Below are positions 8,268 through 18,587 of a stretch of DNA of 60,869 bases, in pieces. The stretch is taken from NCBI RefSeq assembly GCF_002155965.1, contig NZ_MUMH01000116.1:1-60869 (forward strand). Reading direction: 5' to 3'. This stretch comes from Allokutzneria sp. NRRL B-24872 (GTDB lineage: Bacteria; Actinomycetota; Actinomycetes; Mycobacteriales; Pseudonocardiaceae). The position numbers were made by a program, and so were the translations under genes. The stretch's first letter is position 1. Each line of letters opens with the position of its first letter. Below the pieces are notes generated by a model. It searched no databases, had not been told where the DNA came from, and saw only the letters and a list, made by a program, of their open reading frames with translations.

Positions 8268-8915
8268 GTGGACATCCTTGCCCCCGCCATCAGCGACTAC
8301 CTGCTGGAGAACTGCACGCCCGCCGACGAGCTGCTGCGCGAGCTGGCCGAGGAGACGCGGGCGAAGCTGCCCGACGCGGCGATGATGCAGATCTCGCACG
8401 ACGAGGGCGAGTTCCTGACGATGATCACGCGGCTGATCGGCGCCCGCCGCGTCGTCGAGGTCGGCGTCTTCACCGGGTACTCCTCGATCTGCATCGCGCG
8501 CGGCATGGCCGAGGACGGGCACCTGCTCGCCTGCGACGTCAGCGAGGAGTGGACCTCGATCGCGCGCAGCTACTGGGAGCGCGCCGGGTTGACCGACCGC
8601 ATCGAGCTGCGCATCGCGCCCGCGTTGGAGACGCTGCGCTCCCTGCCGAGCGACCCCGTGCTGGACATGGCGTTCATCGACGCGGACAAGGTCGGCTACC
8701 CCGACTACTACGCGGAACTGGTGCCGCGCCTGCGCCAAGGCGGGCTGATCGTGCTCGACAACGTGTTCAGGGGCGGCGGCGTGCTCGACGGGAACAGCGC
8801 CAACGAGGGCGACATCGCGATGCGCCGGATGAACGAGATCGTCATGGCCGACGACCGCGTCGACTCGGTCATGCTCCCCGTGCGCGACGGCGTCACCCTC
8901 GCCCGCAAGCGCTGA
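8268..8915 (+). CDS. O-methyltransferase family 3 (caffeoyl-CoA/catechol type)
   Basis: A SAM-dependent methyltransferase of 215 residues, normal for the family acting on catechols and caffeoyl-CoA-like substrates. Visible are the SAM-binding segment VVEVGVFTGYSSICIARG (around residues 62-79), the acidic residue region LLACDVSEEW, the metal-binding pattern MAFIDADKVGYPDYY and VLDNVFRGGGVLDG near the end. The start is GTG at 8268 with GGGAGGA 5 bases ahead (8256-8262); a TAGGAT box at 8231-8236 is a possible -10 element. The divergent ArsR-like gene may regulate it. The acceptor molecule is unknown. Confidence 0.9.
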   Translation: MDILAPAISDYLLENCTPADELLRELAEETRAKLPDAAMMQISHDEGEFLTMITRLIGARRVVEVGVFTGYSSICIARGMAEDGHLLACDVSEEWTSIARSYWERAGLTDRIELRIAPALETLRSLPSDPVLDMAFIDADKVGYPDYYAELVPRLRQGGLIVLDNVFRGGGVLDGNSANEGDIAMRRMNEIVMADDRVDSVMLPVRDGVTLARKR

Positions 8916-8980
8916 CGTCCGGCCCTCAGTGCAGAATCACGGAGCAAGCTTCACCGTGACTGTTCTAGGAGGGCACACCA

Positions 8981-9670
8981 GTGGGAGTCGTTGCGATGGA
9001 CGGTCCCTCCGGTACGGGCAAGTCCACCGTCTCCAGGCGGCTGGCCACCGCCCTCAGCGCCCGCTACCTGGACACCGGCGCGATGTACCGCGCGGTCACG
9101 CTGGCCGTGCTGCGCGCGGGGATCGACCCGACCGACGCCGAGAAGGTCGCTGAGGTCGCCGAGCGCGCGCGACTGGAGATCGGCACCTCGCCCGCCGCTC
9201 CGACCGTGCGCCTGGACGGAGACGACGTCGCCGCTGAGATCCGGGGGCCGGAGGTCACCACCGCCGTGTCCCCGGTCTCGGCGGTCGCGCGCGTGCGCGA
9301 GCTGCTGGTCGGCCAGCAGCGGGCGATCATCGCCGACGCCACGGCCGCCGGGCAGGGCATCGTCGTGGAGGGCCGCGACATCGGGACCACGGTCGCGCCC
9401 GACGCGCCGCTCAAGATCTACCTGACAGCCTCCGCCGAAGCCCGCGCCCGCAGGCGCACCGCGCAGGACACCGCGTCCGGGCGAGTGTCCACTGTGGACG
9501 CTACGCTGGCCGACGTGCAGCGCAGGGACCGCTACGACTCCACCCGCTCCGTCTCGCCGCTGCGGATGGCCGAGGACGCGGTCGAGGTCGACACGACCGA
9601 GCTGGACATCGACGGCGTGCTGGCCCGGCTGCTGGAGCTCGCGGGGCCGCTCGGACTGCGGACCGGATGA
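8981..9670 (+). CDS. cmk: (d)CMP kinase
   Basis: Cytidylate kinase, which phosphorylates CMP and dCMP with ATP in pyrimidine nucleotide synthesis. The 229-residue protein has the P-loop GPSGTGKST (residues 8-16), the [12 protein letters not shown] segment, the CMP-binding region [16 protein letters not shown] (around 127-142) and a LID arginine cluster (ARARRR). The start is GTG at 8981 with AGGAGG at 8970-8975. It heads a coupled run cmk - acyltransferase - der - DUF952 in which each start overlaps the previous stop by four bases, a gene order often seen in actinobacteria. Confidence 0.95.
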   Translation: MGVVAMDGPSGTGKSTVSRRLATALSARYLDTGAMYRAVTLAVLRAGIDPTDAEKVAEVAERARLEIGTSPAAPTVRLDGDDVAAEIRGPEVTTAVSPVSAVARVRELLVGQQRAIIADATAAGQGIVVEGRDIGTTVAPDAPLKIYLTASAEARARRRTAQDTASGRVSTVDATLADVQRRDRYDSTRSVSPLRMAEDAVEVDTTELDIDGVLARLLELAGPLGLRTG

Positions 9671-10356
9671 GCGCGGCGGGCGGTTCCGGTCTGCCGGACG
9701 GGGCGTGGCCGCGCCTGCACGACGCGTGCCGCCGACTGGGCCGTCTGCTGGTGCACGTAGTATTCCGGGTGCGGGTGCACCGCGGGGAGTTCATCCCGCG
9801 GACCGGCCCGCTGGTCCTGGTGTCCAACCACACCGCTTTCCTGGACGGCCCCGTGCTGTTCTGCGTCCTGCGGCGGCGTTCGGTCTTCCTGGTCAAACAC
9901 GAGAACTACCGCGGCCCGCTGGGCCGGTTCCTGCGTCGCCTCGGTCAACTCCCGGTGCGCCGTGGCGCGCCGGACCGCACGCCGCTGCTCACCGCTGTGC
10001 ACCTGCTGCGCTCCGGTGGGGTGGTCGCCGTGTTCCCGGAGGGCACCAGGGGTACCGGAGAGGTCGCCAGGGCGCAGCACGGCGCCGCGTGGCTGGCCCG
10101 CTCCGGAGAAGCACTGGTGCTGCCGGTGGCCTGTCGGGGAATCCGGCGGCCCCCGGGCTCGTGGCCGCGCTTCCGCCCCAGGGTGGACGTGCTGGTCGGG
10201 GAGCCGTTCGCGGTGCCTGTCGGCAAGGGTCGGGTGGTGCTCGCCGCCGCGACCGAACGGGTGCGCTCCGAGCTCTCCGGGCTCGTCAGCGAGCTCGACC
10301 GGCTACTGGCCGGCGAGCTCGGCGCACCGAAGAAGGCGAAAGGGGAACGGGCGTGA
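9667..10356 (+). CDS. 1-acyl-sn-glycerol-3-phosphate acyltransferase family protein
   Basis: A 229-residue acyltransferase of the PlsC family, the enzymes that add the second acyl chain in phosphatidic acid synthesis at the membrane. Motif I is NHTAFLD (around residues 56-62, His and Asp catalytic), motif III is [10 protein letters not shown] (around 122-131), and a Gly/Pro-rich motif IV lies near LPVACRGIR. It overlaps cmk as ATGA. Placement between cmk and der suggests constitutive expression with growth genes. The specificity (lysophosphatidate or another acceptor) is not certain. Confidence 0.9.
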   Translation: MSAAGGSGLPDGAWPRLHDACRRLGRLLVHVVFRVRVHRGEFIPRTGPLVLVSNHTAFLDGPVLFCVLRRRSVFLVKHENYRGPLGRFLRRLGQLPVRRGAPDRTPLLTAVHLLRSGGVVAVFPEGTRGTGEVARAQHGAAWLARSGEALVLPVACRGIRRPPGSWPRFRPRVDVLVGEPFAVPVGKGRVVLAAATERVRSELSGLVSELDRLLAGELGAPKKAKGERA

Positions 10357-11759
10357 CCGGGTTGGACGGCACGTGGACCGACGAGGCGGACTGGGCGGCC
10401 ATCGAGGCTGCCGCCGAGGCGGGGGCCGACACCAGCGCGGAGGCCCCGCAGCCGGTGCTGGCCATCGTCGGCAGGCCGAACGTCGGCAAGTCCACCTTGG
10501 TGAACCGCATCCTCGGACGCCGGGAAGCCGTGGTGCAGGACGTGCCCGGGGTGACTCGCGACCGGGTGGCCTACGACGCGCTGTGGAGCGGACGCCGCTT
10601 CACCGTCGTGGACACCGGTGGGTGGGAACCGGACGCCAAGGGGCTTCAGGGAGCCGTCGCGCTCCAGGCCGAGTACGCGATGAAGACCGCGGACGCGATC
10701 CTCGTCGTTGTGGACGCCACCGTGGGCGCGACCAGCACGGACGAGGCCGTCGCCCGCGTGCTGCGGCGCTCGAAGCGGCCCGTGCTGCTGGTGGCGAACA
10801 AGGTCGACGACCAGCGGCTGATGTCCGAGGTGGCCTCGCTGTGGTCGCTCGGCCTCGGTGAGCCCTACGCGGTCAGCGCGCTGCACGGCCGCAGCTCCGG
10901 CGACCTGCTGGACAAGATCCTGGAGGTGCTGCCCGAGACCCCGCGCGAGGTCTTCGGCGGCGAGGGCGGCCCGCGCCGCGTCGCGCTGGTCGGCAAGCCG
11001 AACGTGGGCAAGTCCAGCCTGCTGAACAAGCTCGTCGGCGAGGAGCGCTCCGTCGTCCACGACGTCGCGGGCACCACCGTCGACCCGGTCGACTCGCTGG
11101 TGGAGCTGGACGGGCAGGTGTGGCGCTTCGTCGACACCGCCGGTCTGCGCCGCCGGGTCAACCACGCGCAGGGCGCGGAGTACTACGCCTCGCTGCGCAC
11201 CCAGGGGGCCATCGAGTCCGCTGAGGTCGGCATCGTGCTGCTGGACGCCAGCCAGCCGATCAGCGAGCAGGACCAGCGCGTGATCGGCATGGTCGCCGAG
11301 TCCGGCCGCGCGCTCGTGGTGGCCTTCAACAAGTGGGACCTCGTCGACGAGGACCGCAGGCTCCAGCTGGCCAAGGAGATGGACCGCGACCTCGCCCGCA
11401 TCCCGTGGGCCGAGCGCGTCAACGTCTCCGCCCGCACCGGCCGCGCCGTCGCCAAGCTCGCGCCCGCGCTGCGCACCGCGCTCAACTCGTGGGACTACCG
11501 CGTGCCGACCGGCCAGCTCAACACCTGGTTGTCCGACCTGACCGCGGCCACCCCGCCGCCGGTGCGCTCCGGCAAGCAGCCGAAGATCCTCTTCGGCACC
11601 CAGGCCGGGACCCGGCCGCCGACCTTCGTGCTGTTCACCTCCGGCTTCCTGGAGGCGGGCTACCGCAGGTTCATCGAGCGCAAGCTGCGCGAGGACTTCA
11701 GCTTCACCGGAAGCCCGATCCGCGTCTCGGTCCGGGTGCGCGAGAAGAAAAAGAAGTGA
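10353..11759 (+). CDS. der: ribosome-biogenesis GTPase Der (EngA)
   Basis: Double GTPase required for maturation of the 50S subunit. The 468-residue protein has an acidic front extension of about 35 residues usual in actinobacteria, then two G domains: GRPNVGKST (around 43-51) with DTGG and NKVD, and GKPNVGKSS (around 214-222) with DTAG and NKWD; the KH-like C-terminal domain ends in a lysine-rich tail (REKKKK). The GTG start at 10353 overlaps the acyltransferase stop and has AGGGGA 6 bases before it; the longer open frame upstream is a shadow of the preceding gene. Confidence 0.96.
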   Translation: MTGLDGTWTDEADWAAIEAAAEAGADTSAEAPQPVLAIVGRPNVGKSTLVNRILGRREAVVQDVPGVTRDRVAYDALWSGRRFTVVDTGGWEPDAKGLQGAVALQAEYAMKTADAILVVVDATVGATSTDEAVARVLRRSKRPVLLVANKVDDQRLMSEVASLWSLGLGEPYAVSALHGRSSGDLLDKILEVLPETPREVFGGEGGPRRVALVGKPNVGKSSLLNKLVGEERSVVHDVAGTTVDPVDSLVELDGQVWRFVDTAGLRRRVNHAQGAEYYASLRTQGAIESAEVGIVLLDASQPISEQDQRVIGMVAESGRALVVAFNKWDLVDEDRRLQLAKEMDRDLARIPWAERVNVSARTGRAVAKLAPALRTALNSWDYRVPTGQLNTWLSDLTAATPPPVRSGKQPKILFGTQAGTRPPTFVLFTSGFLEAGYRRFIERKLREDFSFTGSPIRVSVRVREKKKK

Positions 11760-12112
11760 TCCTGCACTTCTGCCCCCGGTCGGACTGGGACGCCGCTCTC
11801 GCGAGCGGCGTCTACCGGCACCCGTCGCTGGAGTCGGAGGGGTTCATCCACTTCTCCGACCCCGGCACGGTGCACCTCCCGGCCACCGCGCTGTTCGCCG
11901 GGCGCACCGACCTCGTCCTGCTGGAGGTCGATCCGTCCACTGTGGACGTTCCGCTGCGGTGGGAGCCCGGCACCGGCGAGGCGCCCGGCGGGCCGTGGTT
12001 CCCGCACCTCTACGGCGAGCTGCCCGTGCCGCTCGTGGTGGGCGTGCACGACTTCCCGCCCAACCCCGACGGCACCTTCACCCTGCCGCCTGCGCTCGCC
12101 CGCCGTCCCTGA
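11756..12112 (+). CDS. DUF952 family protein
   Basis: A 118-residue protein of the DUF952 family (PF06108), whose function is not established. Recognisable are the opening [34 protein letters not shown] and the ending [19 protein letters not shown]. The GTG start at 11756 overlaps the der stop codon as GTGA, so it is co-translated as the fourth gene of the cmk run. It ends 4 bp before the end of a convergent small gene. Confidence 0.85.
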   Translation: MILHFCPRSDWDAALASGVYRHPSLESEGFIHFSDPGTVHLPATALFAGRTDLVLLEVDPSTVDVPLRWEPGTGEAPGGPWFPHLYGELPVPLVVGVHDFPPNPDGTFTLPPALARRP

Positions 12113-12116
12113 CGCG

Positions 12117-12401
12117 TCAGAGCAGGTGCTCGAAGTTCGCCAGGACTTCTGCCCGTGCGCCATCCCGCGTCGCTGCGAGCCGTGCGGCCAGCACACGGGT
12201 GAACTCGACCTGGTCCTCTTCGCTGACCGGTTCGACCGGTGTCGCTTCGACGCGCCACGCGTAGTGCAGGTAAGCGCGCTCGCCGTCCGACGTGACGCCG
12301 ACGCCGAACTGGTGGCTCGGGTAGTGGGCGGCCGTGAAGGTTCGTGGCAATGGCGCCCTGAATGACTCATTCAGGACGCTCAAGCGCACCAAACGAGGCA
12401 T
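12117..12401 (-). CDS. small hypothetical protein, N terminus made of a palindromic repeat
   Basis: I do not recognise this protein of up to 94 residues (ATG at 12399-12401). Residues from TFTAAHYPSHQFGVGVTSDGE onward use G/C-ending codons and look genuinely coded, ending in an Arg/Ala-rich helix (EFTRVLAARLAATRDGARAEVL). The front part (about 20 residues, VLNESFRA) is simply the translation of two palindromic repeat units at 12359-12404, and the proposed ATG lies inside one of them. A TTG at 12348-12350 preceded by AGGG is an alternative start after the repeat, giving 78 residues; a GTG at 12461 is another. The repeat may have landed in or next to the 5' end of this gene. Confidence 0.5.
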   Translation of the reverse strand: MPRLVRLSVLNESFRAPLPRTFTAAHYPSHQFGVGVTSDGERAYLHYAWRVEATPVEPVSEEDQVEFTRVLAARLAATRDGARAEVLANFEHLL

Positions 12402-12404
12402 TGG
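12359..12404. repeat. two palindromic repeat units related to arrays 1 and 2
   Basis: TGAATGACTCATTCA at 12359-12373 is a perfect palindrome around a single central base and matches units 1-3 of the two long arrays; a degenerate unit CAAACGAGGCATTGG follows at 12390-12404, 31 bp on. The pair covers the presumed start region of the small minus-strand gene. Confidence 0.75.
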
Positions 12405-12500
12405 CGTGGGGTCGGAGTGCGGGTGCGCCGAACGCCCGGGTGCGCGTCCGCGAGCCTTCACCGCCGCTCCCGCTCAACCTCCGCCGGGGTCGCCAAAGCT

Positions 12501-12561
12501 CCGTTTCGTACTCCTAGCGGGAGAAAGAGCGCTCCCAAGAACCGTTAGGAGTACGAAACGG
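12501..12561. repeat. 16-bp perfect inverted repeat with 29-base loop
   Basis: CCGTTTCGTACTCCTA at 12501-12516 is exactly repeated in inverse at 12546-12561. The loop holds a second smaller stem (GGGAG with CTCCC). It lies in the 200-bp gap between the 3' end of the PRISE-like reductase gene and the small hypothetical gene, both on the minus strand. It could end transcription of the reductase gene, but there is no U-run, and its length also fits a small non-autonomous element. I see nothing else in the gap besides G-rich spacer at 12590-12660. Confidence 0.7.
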
Positions 12562-12661
12562 GATGGTTCAGACCACGGCCACGCGCGATGAGGGGAGCGG
12601 GGCGGTGGGGTGCATGAGGAGATTCTAGCTGGTGAGCGAGGGTATGGGGGCGGGGCAGGAG

Positions 12662-13729
12662 TCAGGGGATCACCTTGCGGGCGCGGAGGTCGGTGAAGAT
12701 GTCGAGGAACATGCGCTCGGTGTCGACGAACTCGTGGAAACCGGCGCGCCGGGCCTTGGAGCCGTCGGCGAACATGTCGTAGTCCCACGAGAAGACGAAG
12801 TCGCCGAAGGTCCACGACGAGACCGACGAGTAGGAGTGCGGTGCCAGGCCGTGCTCGGCGATCATGGCTTCCCACAACGGTTCCTTGTCGGCCATCACCA
12901 CTGACAGCGACATGGGCAGCGGCGGCGCGACCTCCATGCCGAAGAACGCGGCGATCTTGGGCCACAGCTCGCTCCACCGGAACAGGTCGCCGTTGTTGAT
13001 GTTGTAGGCCTGGTTGGCGCAGCGCGGGTCGGTCGCGGCCCACACGGTGGCCTTGGCGAGGAGTCCGGCGTCGGTCATCTCCAGCAGCGAGTGGTAGGCG
13101 CCGGGCTTGCCGGGGAAGCGCAGCGGCAGGCCGAGCTGCTTGGAGATGGACGCGTACACGGCGATCACCATGGCCAGGTTCATCGGGTTGCCGAGCGCGA
13201 ACCCGGCGACGACGGAGGGGCGGATCGCCGACCACGTCCACTGCTTGCCGACCTGGCGCCGCTCCAGGAACTGCTGCTGGTCGACGTTGAACTCGGGCGG
13301 CATGTGCCCGGCGTCGTCCTCGCGCGCGGGGGTCTTGAACGGGCCGAGGTGCGCGCCGTAGACCTTGTAGCCCTGCATCAGGCTGATGTGTCGCAGCCCC
13401 GGCGCGGCGGGCTCGATCGCGTCGACGACATTGACGAGCATGGCGAGGTTGGGCGGCACGAGTTCGGCCCAGCTCGGGCGGTCCTGGTAGGCGGCGTAGA
13501 AGACGTGCGTGACCTCGCTGAGGCCGCTGAGCCTGGCCCGGGTGTCCTCGGCGTCGAGCAGGTCGACGGCCACGTGCCGGATCGATCCGGAGTCTGACAC
13601 CGCGTGGCCGCCGCGCCGCGAGAGGCCGATGACCTCCCAGTCGGGCAGCGTCGTCAGGTGCTCGATCAGGTTGCGGCCGATGACCCCGTTCGCCCCGACC
13701 ACGAGGGCGACCTTGCGTTCGTTCTGCAT
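12662..13729 (-). CDS. PRISE-like SDR reductase (progesterone 5-beta-reductase/iridoid synthase type)
   Basis: An extended short-chain dehydrogenase of 355 residues. The nucleotide-binding motif is GANGVIGRNL (about residues 11-20), with SRRGG following. The segment MQGYKVYGAHLGPF and the later WTWSAIRPSVVAG match the PRISE group of enone 1,4-reductases, in which the usual SDR YxxxK is replaced by a KVYG lysine and a displaced tyrosine. The start is the ATG at 13727-13729, where the Rossmann fold begins. It is divergent from a LysR gene with a dyad between them, so it is probably LysR-controlled. The substrate, presumably an enone, is unknown. Confidence 0.85.
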   Translation of the reverse strand: MQNERKVALVVGANGVIGRNLIEHLTTLPDWEVIGLSRRGGHAVSDSGSIRHVAVDLLDAEDTRARLSGLSEVTHVFYAAYQDRPSWAELVPPNLAMLVNVVDAIEPAAPGLRHISLMQGYKVYGAHLGPFKTPAREDDAGHMPPEFNVDQQQFLERRQVGKQWTWSAIRPSVVAGFALGNPMNLAMVIAVYASISKQLGLPLRFPGKPGAYHSLLEMTDAGLLAKATVWAATDPRCANQAYNINNGDLFRWSELWPKIAAFFGMEVAPPLPMSLSVVMADKEPLWEAMIAEHGLAPHSYSSVSSWTFGDFVFSWDYDMFADGSKARRAGFHEFVDTERMFLDIFTDLRARKVIP

Positions 13730-13757
13730 ACCCCTACCCTCCGTCCACCAGTACAGA

Positions 13758-13772
13758 TAAGTCCAAGGCTTA
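13758..13772. promoter_or_regulatory. candidate LysR binding box
   Basis: The interrupted dyad TAAG-tccaagg-CTTA lies in the AT-rich 71-bp gap between the divergent reductase and LysR starts. It has the T-N(n)-A form expected of a LysR recognition site, though the spacing is longer than the classical T-N11-A. Confidence 0.45.
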
Positions 13773-13800
13773 GTTCTCATGAAAGTAATAAGCTTCGTTC

Positions 13801-14703
13801 ATGCCTAGCCTGCGTCAGCTGGAGTACCTGGTCACGGTGGTGGACGAGGGGTCGTTCACCCGGGCCGCCGAACTGCTGCACGTCACGCAGCCCGCGCTGT
13901 CGCACCAGATGCGCGCGCTGGAGCGGACGGTCGGCGGGCCGCTGCTGGAGCGGCTGCCGAGGATGGTGCGGCCGACGCCGATGGGCCGGGCCATGCTGCC
14001 GCACGCCAGGGCAGCGCTTGCGGCGGCGGAGCGCGGGCGTTGTGCGGCGAGGCAGGCCTCCGGGCTGGAGTGCGGAGAGCTCCAGCTGGCGACGGTGTAC
14101 TCCGTCAGCCTCGGCGTGCTCCCACCCGTGTTGCGGTGCTGGCGGCGCGAGTACCCGGACGTGCACATCCGGCTCTTCGAGCACCGGCACGCGGACGAGC
14201 TGCGCGAGGCCATGGCGGCGGGCGAAGCCGATATCGCCGTGGGGCCAACGCCTTCCGACTGGGACGGTCCTATGAGGACGATCGGTGAGGAGGAGTTCGT
14301 CGTGGTCGTGGCGCCCGACGACCCGTGCGCGGGAGCGAGCACCGTGGAGCTGAGCGCGCTGGCGGAGCGGAGTTGGGTGCACTACGCGCCGGGCCACGGG
14401 CTCGCGACGGTGCTCGATCAGCACTGCGCCGCAGCGGGATTCCAGCCGCGCGCGGCGGTGCGGACAGAGCAGACCGCGACCGCGCCGATCCTGGCGGCTG
14501 CGGGACTCGGCCCGGCACTGGCTCCGGCCAACGTGATCCCGCCGCACTTCGACGGGTGCGTCCTGCGACCCGAACCGCCGATCCGGCGGAGCCTCGTCGC
14601 GTACACGCGCGGCACGCCGGACCCGTTGACCAGTGCGTTCATCGAGACGCTGGCCGCGAACGCGTGCGTGACGCCGGAGCACCTGCACGGGCTACTACGG
14701 TGA
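13801..14703 (+). CDS. LysR family transcriptional regulator
   Basis: A 300-residue LysR protein of standard length. The winged helix-turn-helix fills residues 1-60 (LRQLEYLVTVVDEGSFTRAAELLHVTQPALSHQMRALE), followed by the linker helix and a periplasmic-binding-protein-like effector domain beginning around residue 90 (GELQLATVYSVSLGVLPPVL). The ATG at 13801 follows an AT-rich promoter region shared with the divergent reductase gene, which is the likely target. The effector is unknown. Confidence 0.92.
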   Translation: MPSLRQLEYLVTVVDEGSFTRAAELLHVTQPALSHQMRALERTVGGPLLERLPRMVRPTPMGRAMLPHARAALAAAERGRCAARQASGLECGELQLATVYSVSLGVLPPVLRCWRREYPDVHIRLFEHRHADELREAMAAGEADIAVGPTPSDWDGPMRTIGEEEFVVVVAPDDPCAGASTVELSALAERSWVHYAPGHGLATVLDQHCAAAGFQPRAAVRTEQTATAPILAAAGLGPALAPANVIPPHFDGCVLRPEPPIRRSLVAYTRGTPDPLTSAFIETLAANACVTPEHLHGLLR

Positions 14704-14707
14704 AGCG

Positions 14708-15469
14708 GTGACCCGTTGGCTCCCGCCCCTGTCCTTCGCGCTGCTCGTGACGCTCTACGCGGTGCTGCGCAATGTGTTCCCGTTGCGCGACTTCACCGAG
14801 ACCCGCCGCGACGAGACGTGGTGGGCGGTGTTGAACCTGGGCGTCTTCGACCGCGCCGACGACAACCACGTGCCGCCGCTGCACTGGAGCACCCTCGGCC
14901 TCGCCGTGCTCGTGCTCGCGGTCGCCGTGGGCTGTTCCTGGTGGAAGCACCGGGGCAACGCGTGGCTCCCGCTGCCGATCTTCCTGGTCTTCCTCGCAGT
15001 GCTGTCGGCGGTGAAGTCCCTGTCCTTCAACAACATCGCCGTTGCGATGGGTTTCGTCGTGGTGGGCGTGGCGCTGATCTGCCTCGCGCTGTACCTCTAC
15101 CGCCGCGACCGGTGGTGGGGCCTGGCCGGAGTGCTCGGGGCGAGCCTGGCCGCGACGGTGTTGCGCCCGGTCGACGGGTTCATGCTGGTGGTCTTCGCGG
15201 TGCTGATGGCCTACGCGGTCGCCGAGCGCAGCGCCGTGCTCGCCGCAACCTCCGCCGTGTACCTCGTGGTGCTGTGGTGGCCGCAGTGGACGATCGACTA
15301 CGGCGGCGGGTTCCAGATCCTCACCCAGGAGCAGTTCGACCAGCTGAACGTTTTCTGGCTCACCGCAAGGGTTTACCTGGGCCCGGTGGTCGTCCTGCTC
15401 CTCGGCGCGCTCGTCGCTGCGAGCGCGCCGAGGTGGAGTAGGACTACTGCTTCGCAACCGCCACAGTGA
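14708..15469 (+). CDS. hypothetical membrane protein
   Basis: I do not recognise a family for this 253-residue protein. It starts at a GTG 4 bp after the LysR stop. About seven hydrophobic segments can be seen ([60 protein letters not shown] and others). The C terminus ([13 protein letters not shown]) overlaps the 3' end of the convergent ileS by 26 bases. It may be co-transcribed with the LysR gene. Confidence 0.75.
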   Translation: MTRWLPPLSFALLVTLYAVLRNVFPLRDFTETRRDETWWAVLNLGVFDRADDNHVPPLHWSTLGLAVLVLAVAVGCSWWKHRGNAWLPLPIFLVFLAVLSAVKSLSFNNIAVAMGFVVVGVALICLALYLYRRDRWWGLAGVLGASLAATVLRPVDGFMLVVFAVLMAYAVAERSAVLAATSAVYLVVLWWPQWTIDYGGGFQILTQEQFDQLNVFWLTARVYLGPVVVLLLGALVAASAPRWSRTTASQPPQ

Positions 15470-18400
15470 CCTTCACGCTGTCACCGACGGTCCCGGCGAA
15501 GCCCTCGACGGGCGCGTAGGAGACCGAGGTGGCCAGGGTTTCCTGAGCCACGAACGCCTCGTGCGCCTTGACCGCGGCCTCGACCTCGGCGGGCGCGTCC
15601 ACGGTCAGCGAGATGCGGTCGGACACGTCGAAGTCTGCGTCGCGCCGCGCCTGCTGCACGATCCGCACCAGGTCACGCGCGACACCCTCAGCGGCCAGCT
15701 CGGGCGTGACGTCGGTGTCGAGCAGCACCAGGCCGGAGCCGCCGGGCAGCTCAGCGGCTGCGCCGGAGTCCTTCGCGACCAGGCGGCGGTCGTACTCCGT
15801 CTCCAGCAGCTCGATCCCGGCAGCGACCACGGCGCCGGAGCCGGAGGTGGTCCACTCCCCGGCCTTCACCGCCTTGATCACCTTCTGCACGTCCTTGCCG
15901 AGGCGAGGCCCGGCCGCGCGGGCGTTGACCGCGACCTCGAACGCGCCGTGGGTGGCCACGTCGGTGTCCAGCTCGACGGACTTCACGTTGACCTCGTCGC
16001 GGATGATGTCCGCGAACTCCTCAAGCGCCGCAACGTCTTCGGCCGCGACGAGCAGGCGCGACAGCGGCAGCCGCACGCGCAGCTTGTTGGCCTTGCGCAG
16101 TGACGACGCCGACGAGCACACCTGGCGCACGCGGTCCATCGCGGTCACCAGCGCGTCATCGGCCGGAACCGAGTCGGCGGCGGGCCAGTCGGTCAGGTGC
16201 ACCGAGCGCTCGCCGGTGAGCCCGCGCCACACCGCCTCCGAGGTCAGCGGCAGCAGCGGCGCGATGACCCGGCAGGTCACCTCCAGCACGGTGTGCAGCG
16301 TGTCGATCGCGTCCTTCTCGCCCGCCCAGAAGCGGTCGCGCGACCGGCGCACGTACCAGTTCGTCAGCACTTCGAGGAACTCGCGCACCGACTGGCACGC
16401 GCCCGCGACGTCGCAGACGTCCATGCCGCGCTGCACGTCCGCGACGAGCTGGTTGGTCTTGGCCAGCACGTAGCGGTCGAGCACGTGCGTGGAGTCCGTG
16501 CGCCACGTGCCCTCGACGCCCGCCGCGTTCGCGTACAGGCTGAGGAAGTACCACGAGTTCCACAGCGGCAGCACGGCCTGGCGCACCGAGTCGCGGATAC
16601 CGCGGTCGGTGACGACGAGGTTGCCGCCGCGCAGGATCGGGCTCGCCATGAGGTACCACCGCATGGCGTCGGCGCCGTCGCGGTCGAAGACCTCGTTGAC
16701 GTCGGGGTAGTTGCGCAGTGACTTCGACATCTTCTGGCCGTCGGAGCCCAGCACGATGCCGTGCGAGACGCAGGTGCGGAACGCGGGCCGGTCGAACAGC
16801 GCCGTGGCCAGCACGTGCAGCAGGTAGAACCAGCCGCGGGTCTGGCCGATGTACTCCACGATGAAGTCACCGGGGTAGTGGTGCTCGAACCACTCGGTGT
16901 TCTCGAACGGGTAGTGCACCTGGGCGTACGGCATCGAGCCCGAGTCGAACCACACGTCCAGCACGTCCGGCACGCGGCGCATGGTGGACTTCCCGGTCGG
17001 GTCGTCCGGGTTGGGCCGCGTCAGCTCGTCGATGAACGGGCGGTGCAGATCGGTCAGGCGCACGCCGAAGTCGCGCTCCAGCTCGTCCAGCGAGCCGTAG
17101 ACGTCCGTGCGCGGGTACGCGGGGTCGTCGGAGACCCACACCGGGATCGGCGTTCCCCAGTACCGGTTCCGCGAGATCGACCAGTCACGCGCGTTCTCCA
17201 GCCACTTGCCGAACTGGCCGTCCTTGATGTGCTCGGGGTACCAGGTGATCTCCTGGTTGAGCTCCACCATGCGGTCCTTGAACGCGGTCACCTTCACGAA
17301 CCACGAGGACACCGCGCGGTAGATCAGCGGGTTGCGGCAGCGCCAGCAGTGCGGGTAGGAGTGCTCGTAGGTCTCGTGGCGCAGCAGCACGCCGCGCTGC
17401 TTCAGGTCCTTGATGATCTGCGGGTTGGCGTCGAAGACCTGCTGGCCCGCGTAGTCGCTGACCTCGGCGGTGAAGCGACCCTTGGAGTCGACGGGCGTGA
17501 CCGGCACGATGCCGACCGCGTCGGTGACCGCCTTGTCCTCCTCGCCGAAGGCCGGCGCGATGTGCACGATGCCCGTGCCGTCCTCGGTCGTGACGTAGTC
17601 CGCCGCGAGCACACGGTGCGCGCCCTCGTGACCGACGAAGTACGGGAACGGCGGCTCGTAGCGCAGGTCCAGCAGCTCCGCGCCGGTGTGCCGCGAGACG
17701 ACCTCGGGGTCCTCGCCCAGCTCCTTCGCGTAGGCGCCGACACGCGCTTCCGCCAACAGGAACCGGCGGTCGTCCTCGGTGCGCACGACGACGTAGGAGA
17801 CCTCGGGGTGCACGGCGGCGGCGAGGTTCGACGGCAGCGTCCACGGCGTCGTGGTCCAGATCAGCAGCTGCGCGCCGTCGACGGGGGAGTCGTTGCCGGA
17901 CAGGCGGAACCCGACGGTGATCGCCGGGTCCTGACGGCTCTTGTAGACGTCGTCGTCCATCCGCAGCTCATGGTTGGACAGCGGCGTCTCATCGCGCCAG
18001 CAGTACGGCAGGACGCGGAAGCCCTCGTAGACGTAGCCCTTGTCCCACAACTGCTTGAAGGCCCAGAGCACCGACTCCATGTAGCTCACGTCGAGCGTTT
18101 TGTAGTCGTTGTCGAAGTCCACCCAGCGGGCCTGCCGGGTGACGTACTCCTGCCACTCGTCGGTGTAGCGCAGCACCGACTCGCGGCAGGCCGCGTTGAA
18201 CGCCGCCACGCCCATCTCGTCGATCTGCGACTTGTCGGTGATGCCCAGCTGCCGCTCGGCCTCCAGCTCCGCGGGCAGGCCGTGGGTGTCCCAGCCGAAG
18301 CGGCGCTCGACGCGCTTGCCGCGCATCGTCTGGTAGCGCGGCACGATGTCCTTGACGTAGCCGGTCAGCAGGTGCCCGTAGTGGGGCAGGCCGTTGGCGA

Positions 18401-18587
18401 AGGGCGGGCCGTCGTAGAAGACGTACTCGTTGGCGCCGTTGACCCCGGCATCGCGCGCGTCGATCGTGGCCTGGAAGGTCTTGTCGGCCTCCCAGTAGGC
18501 CAGGACGTGCTTCTCCAGCTCGGGGAAGGACGGCTGCGGCGCGACAGCGCCCTGGTTCTGTTCGGCGCTCGCCTTGGGGTAGGCCAT
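15444..18587 (-). CDS. ileS: isoleucyl-tRNA synthetase
   Basis: Class I synthetase of 1047 residues that charges tRNA-Ile with isoleucine. The HIGH-type motif is GLPHYGH (around residues 60-66) and the KMSKS loop is [11 protein letters not shown] (around 613-623). The editing CP1 domain lies between, and a long anticodon-binding C-terminal part follows. Length and sequence style fit the eukaryote-like type 2 enzymes common in actinobacteria, a group often less sensitive to mupirocin (family knowledge, not shown here). The start is the ATG at 18585-18587 with GAGGAG ahead; in-frame sequence further upstream is the T-box leader, not protein. Expression should be controlled by that leader. Confidence 0.97.
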   Translation of the reverse strand: MAYPKASAEQNQGAVAPQPSFPELEKHVLAYWEADKTFQATIDARDAGVNGANEYVFYDGPPFANGLPHYGHLLTGYVKDIVPRYQTMRGKRVERRFGWDTHGLPAELEAERQLGITDKSQIDEMGVAAFNAACRESVLRYTDEWQEYVTRQARWVDFDNDYKTLDVSYMESVLWAFKQLWDKGYVYEGFRVLPYCWRDETPLSNHELRMDDDVYKSRQDPAITVGFRLSGNDSPVDGAQLLIWTTTPWTLPSNLAAAVHPEVSYVVVRTEDDRRFLLAEARVGAYAKELGEDPEVVSRHTGAELLDLRYEPPFPYFVGHEGAHRVLAADYVTTEDGTGIVHIAPAFGEEDKAVTDAVGIVPVTPVDSKGRFTAEVSDYAGQQVFDANPQIIKDLKQRGVLLRHETYEHSYPHCWRCRNPLIYRAVSSWFVKVTAFKDRMVELNQEITWYPEHIKDGQFGKWLENARDWSISRNRYWGTPIPVWVSDDPAYPRTDVYGSLDELERDFGVRLTDLHRPFIDELTRPNPDDPTGKSTMRRVPDVLDVWFDSGSMPYAQVHYPFENTEWFEHHYPGDFIVEYIGQTRGWFYLLHVLATALFDRPAFRTCVSHGIVLGSDGQKMSKSLRNYPDVNEVFDRDGADAMRWYLMASPILRGGNLVVTDRGIRDSVRQAVLPLWNSWYFLSLYANAAGVEGTWRTDSTHVLDRYVLAKTNQLVADVQRGMDVCDVAGACQSVREFLEVLTNWYVRRSRDRFWAGEKDAIDTLHTVLEVTCRVIAPLLPLTSEAVWRGLTGERSVHLTDWPAADSVPADDALVTAMDRVRQVCSSASSLRKANKLRVRLPLSRLLVAAEDVAALEEFADIIRDEVNVKSVELDTDVATHGAFEVAVNARAAGPRLGKDVQKVIKAVKAGEWTTSGSGAVVAAGIELLETEYDRRLVAKDSGAAAELPGGSGLVLLDTDVTPELAAEGVARDLVRIVQQARRDADFDVSDRISLTVDAPAEVEAAVKAHEAFVAQETLATSVSYAPVEGFAGTVGDSVKVTVAVAKQ

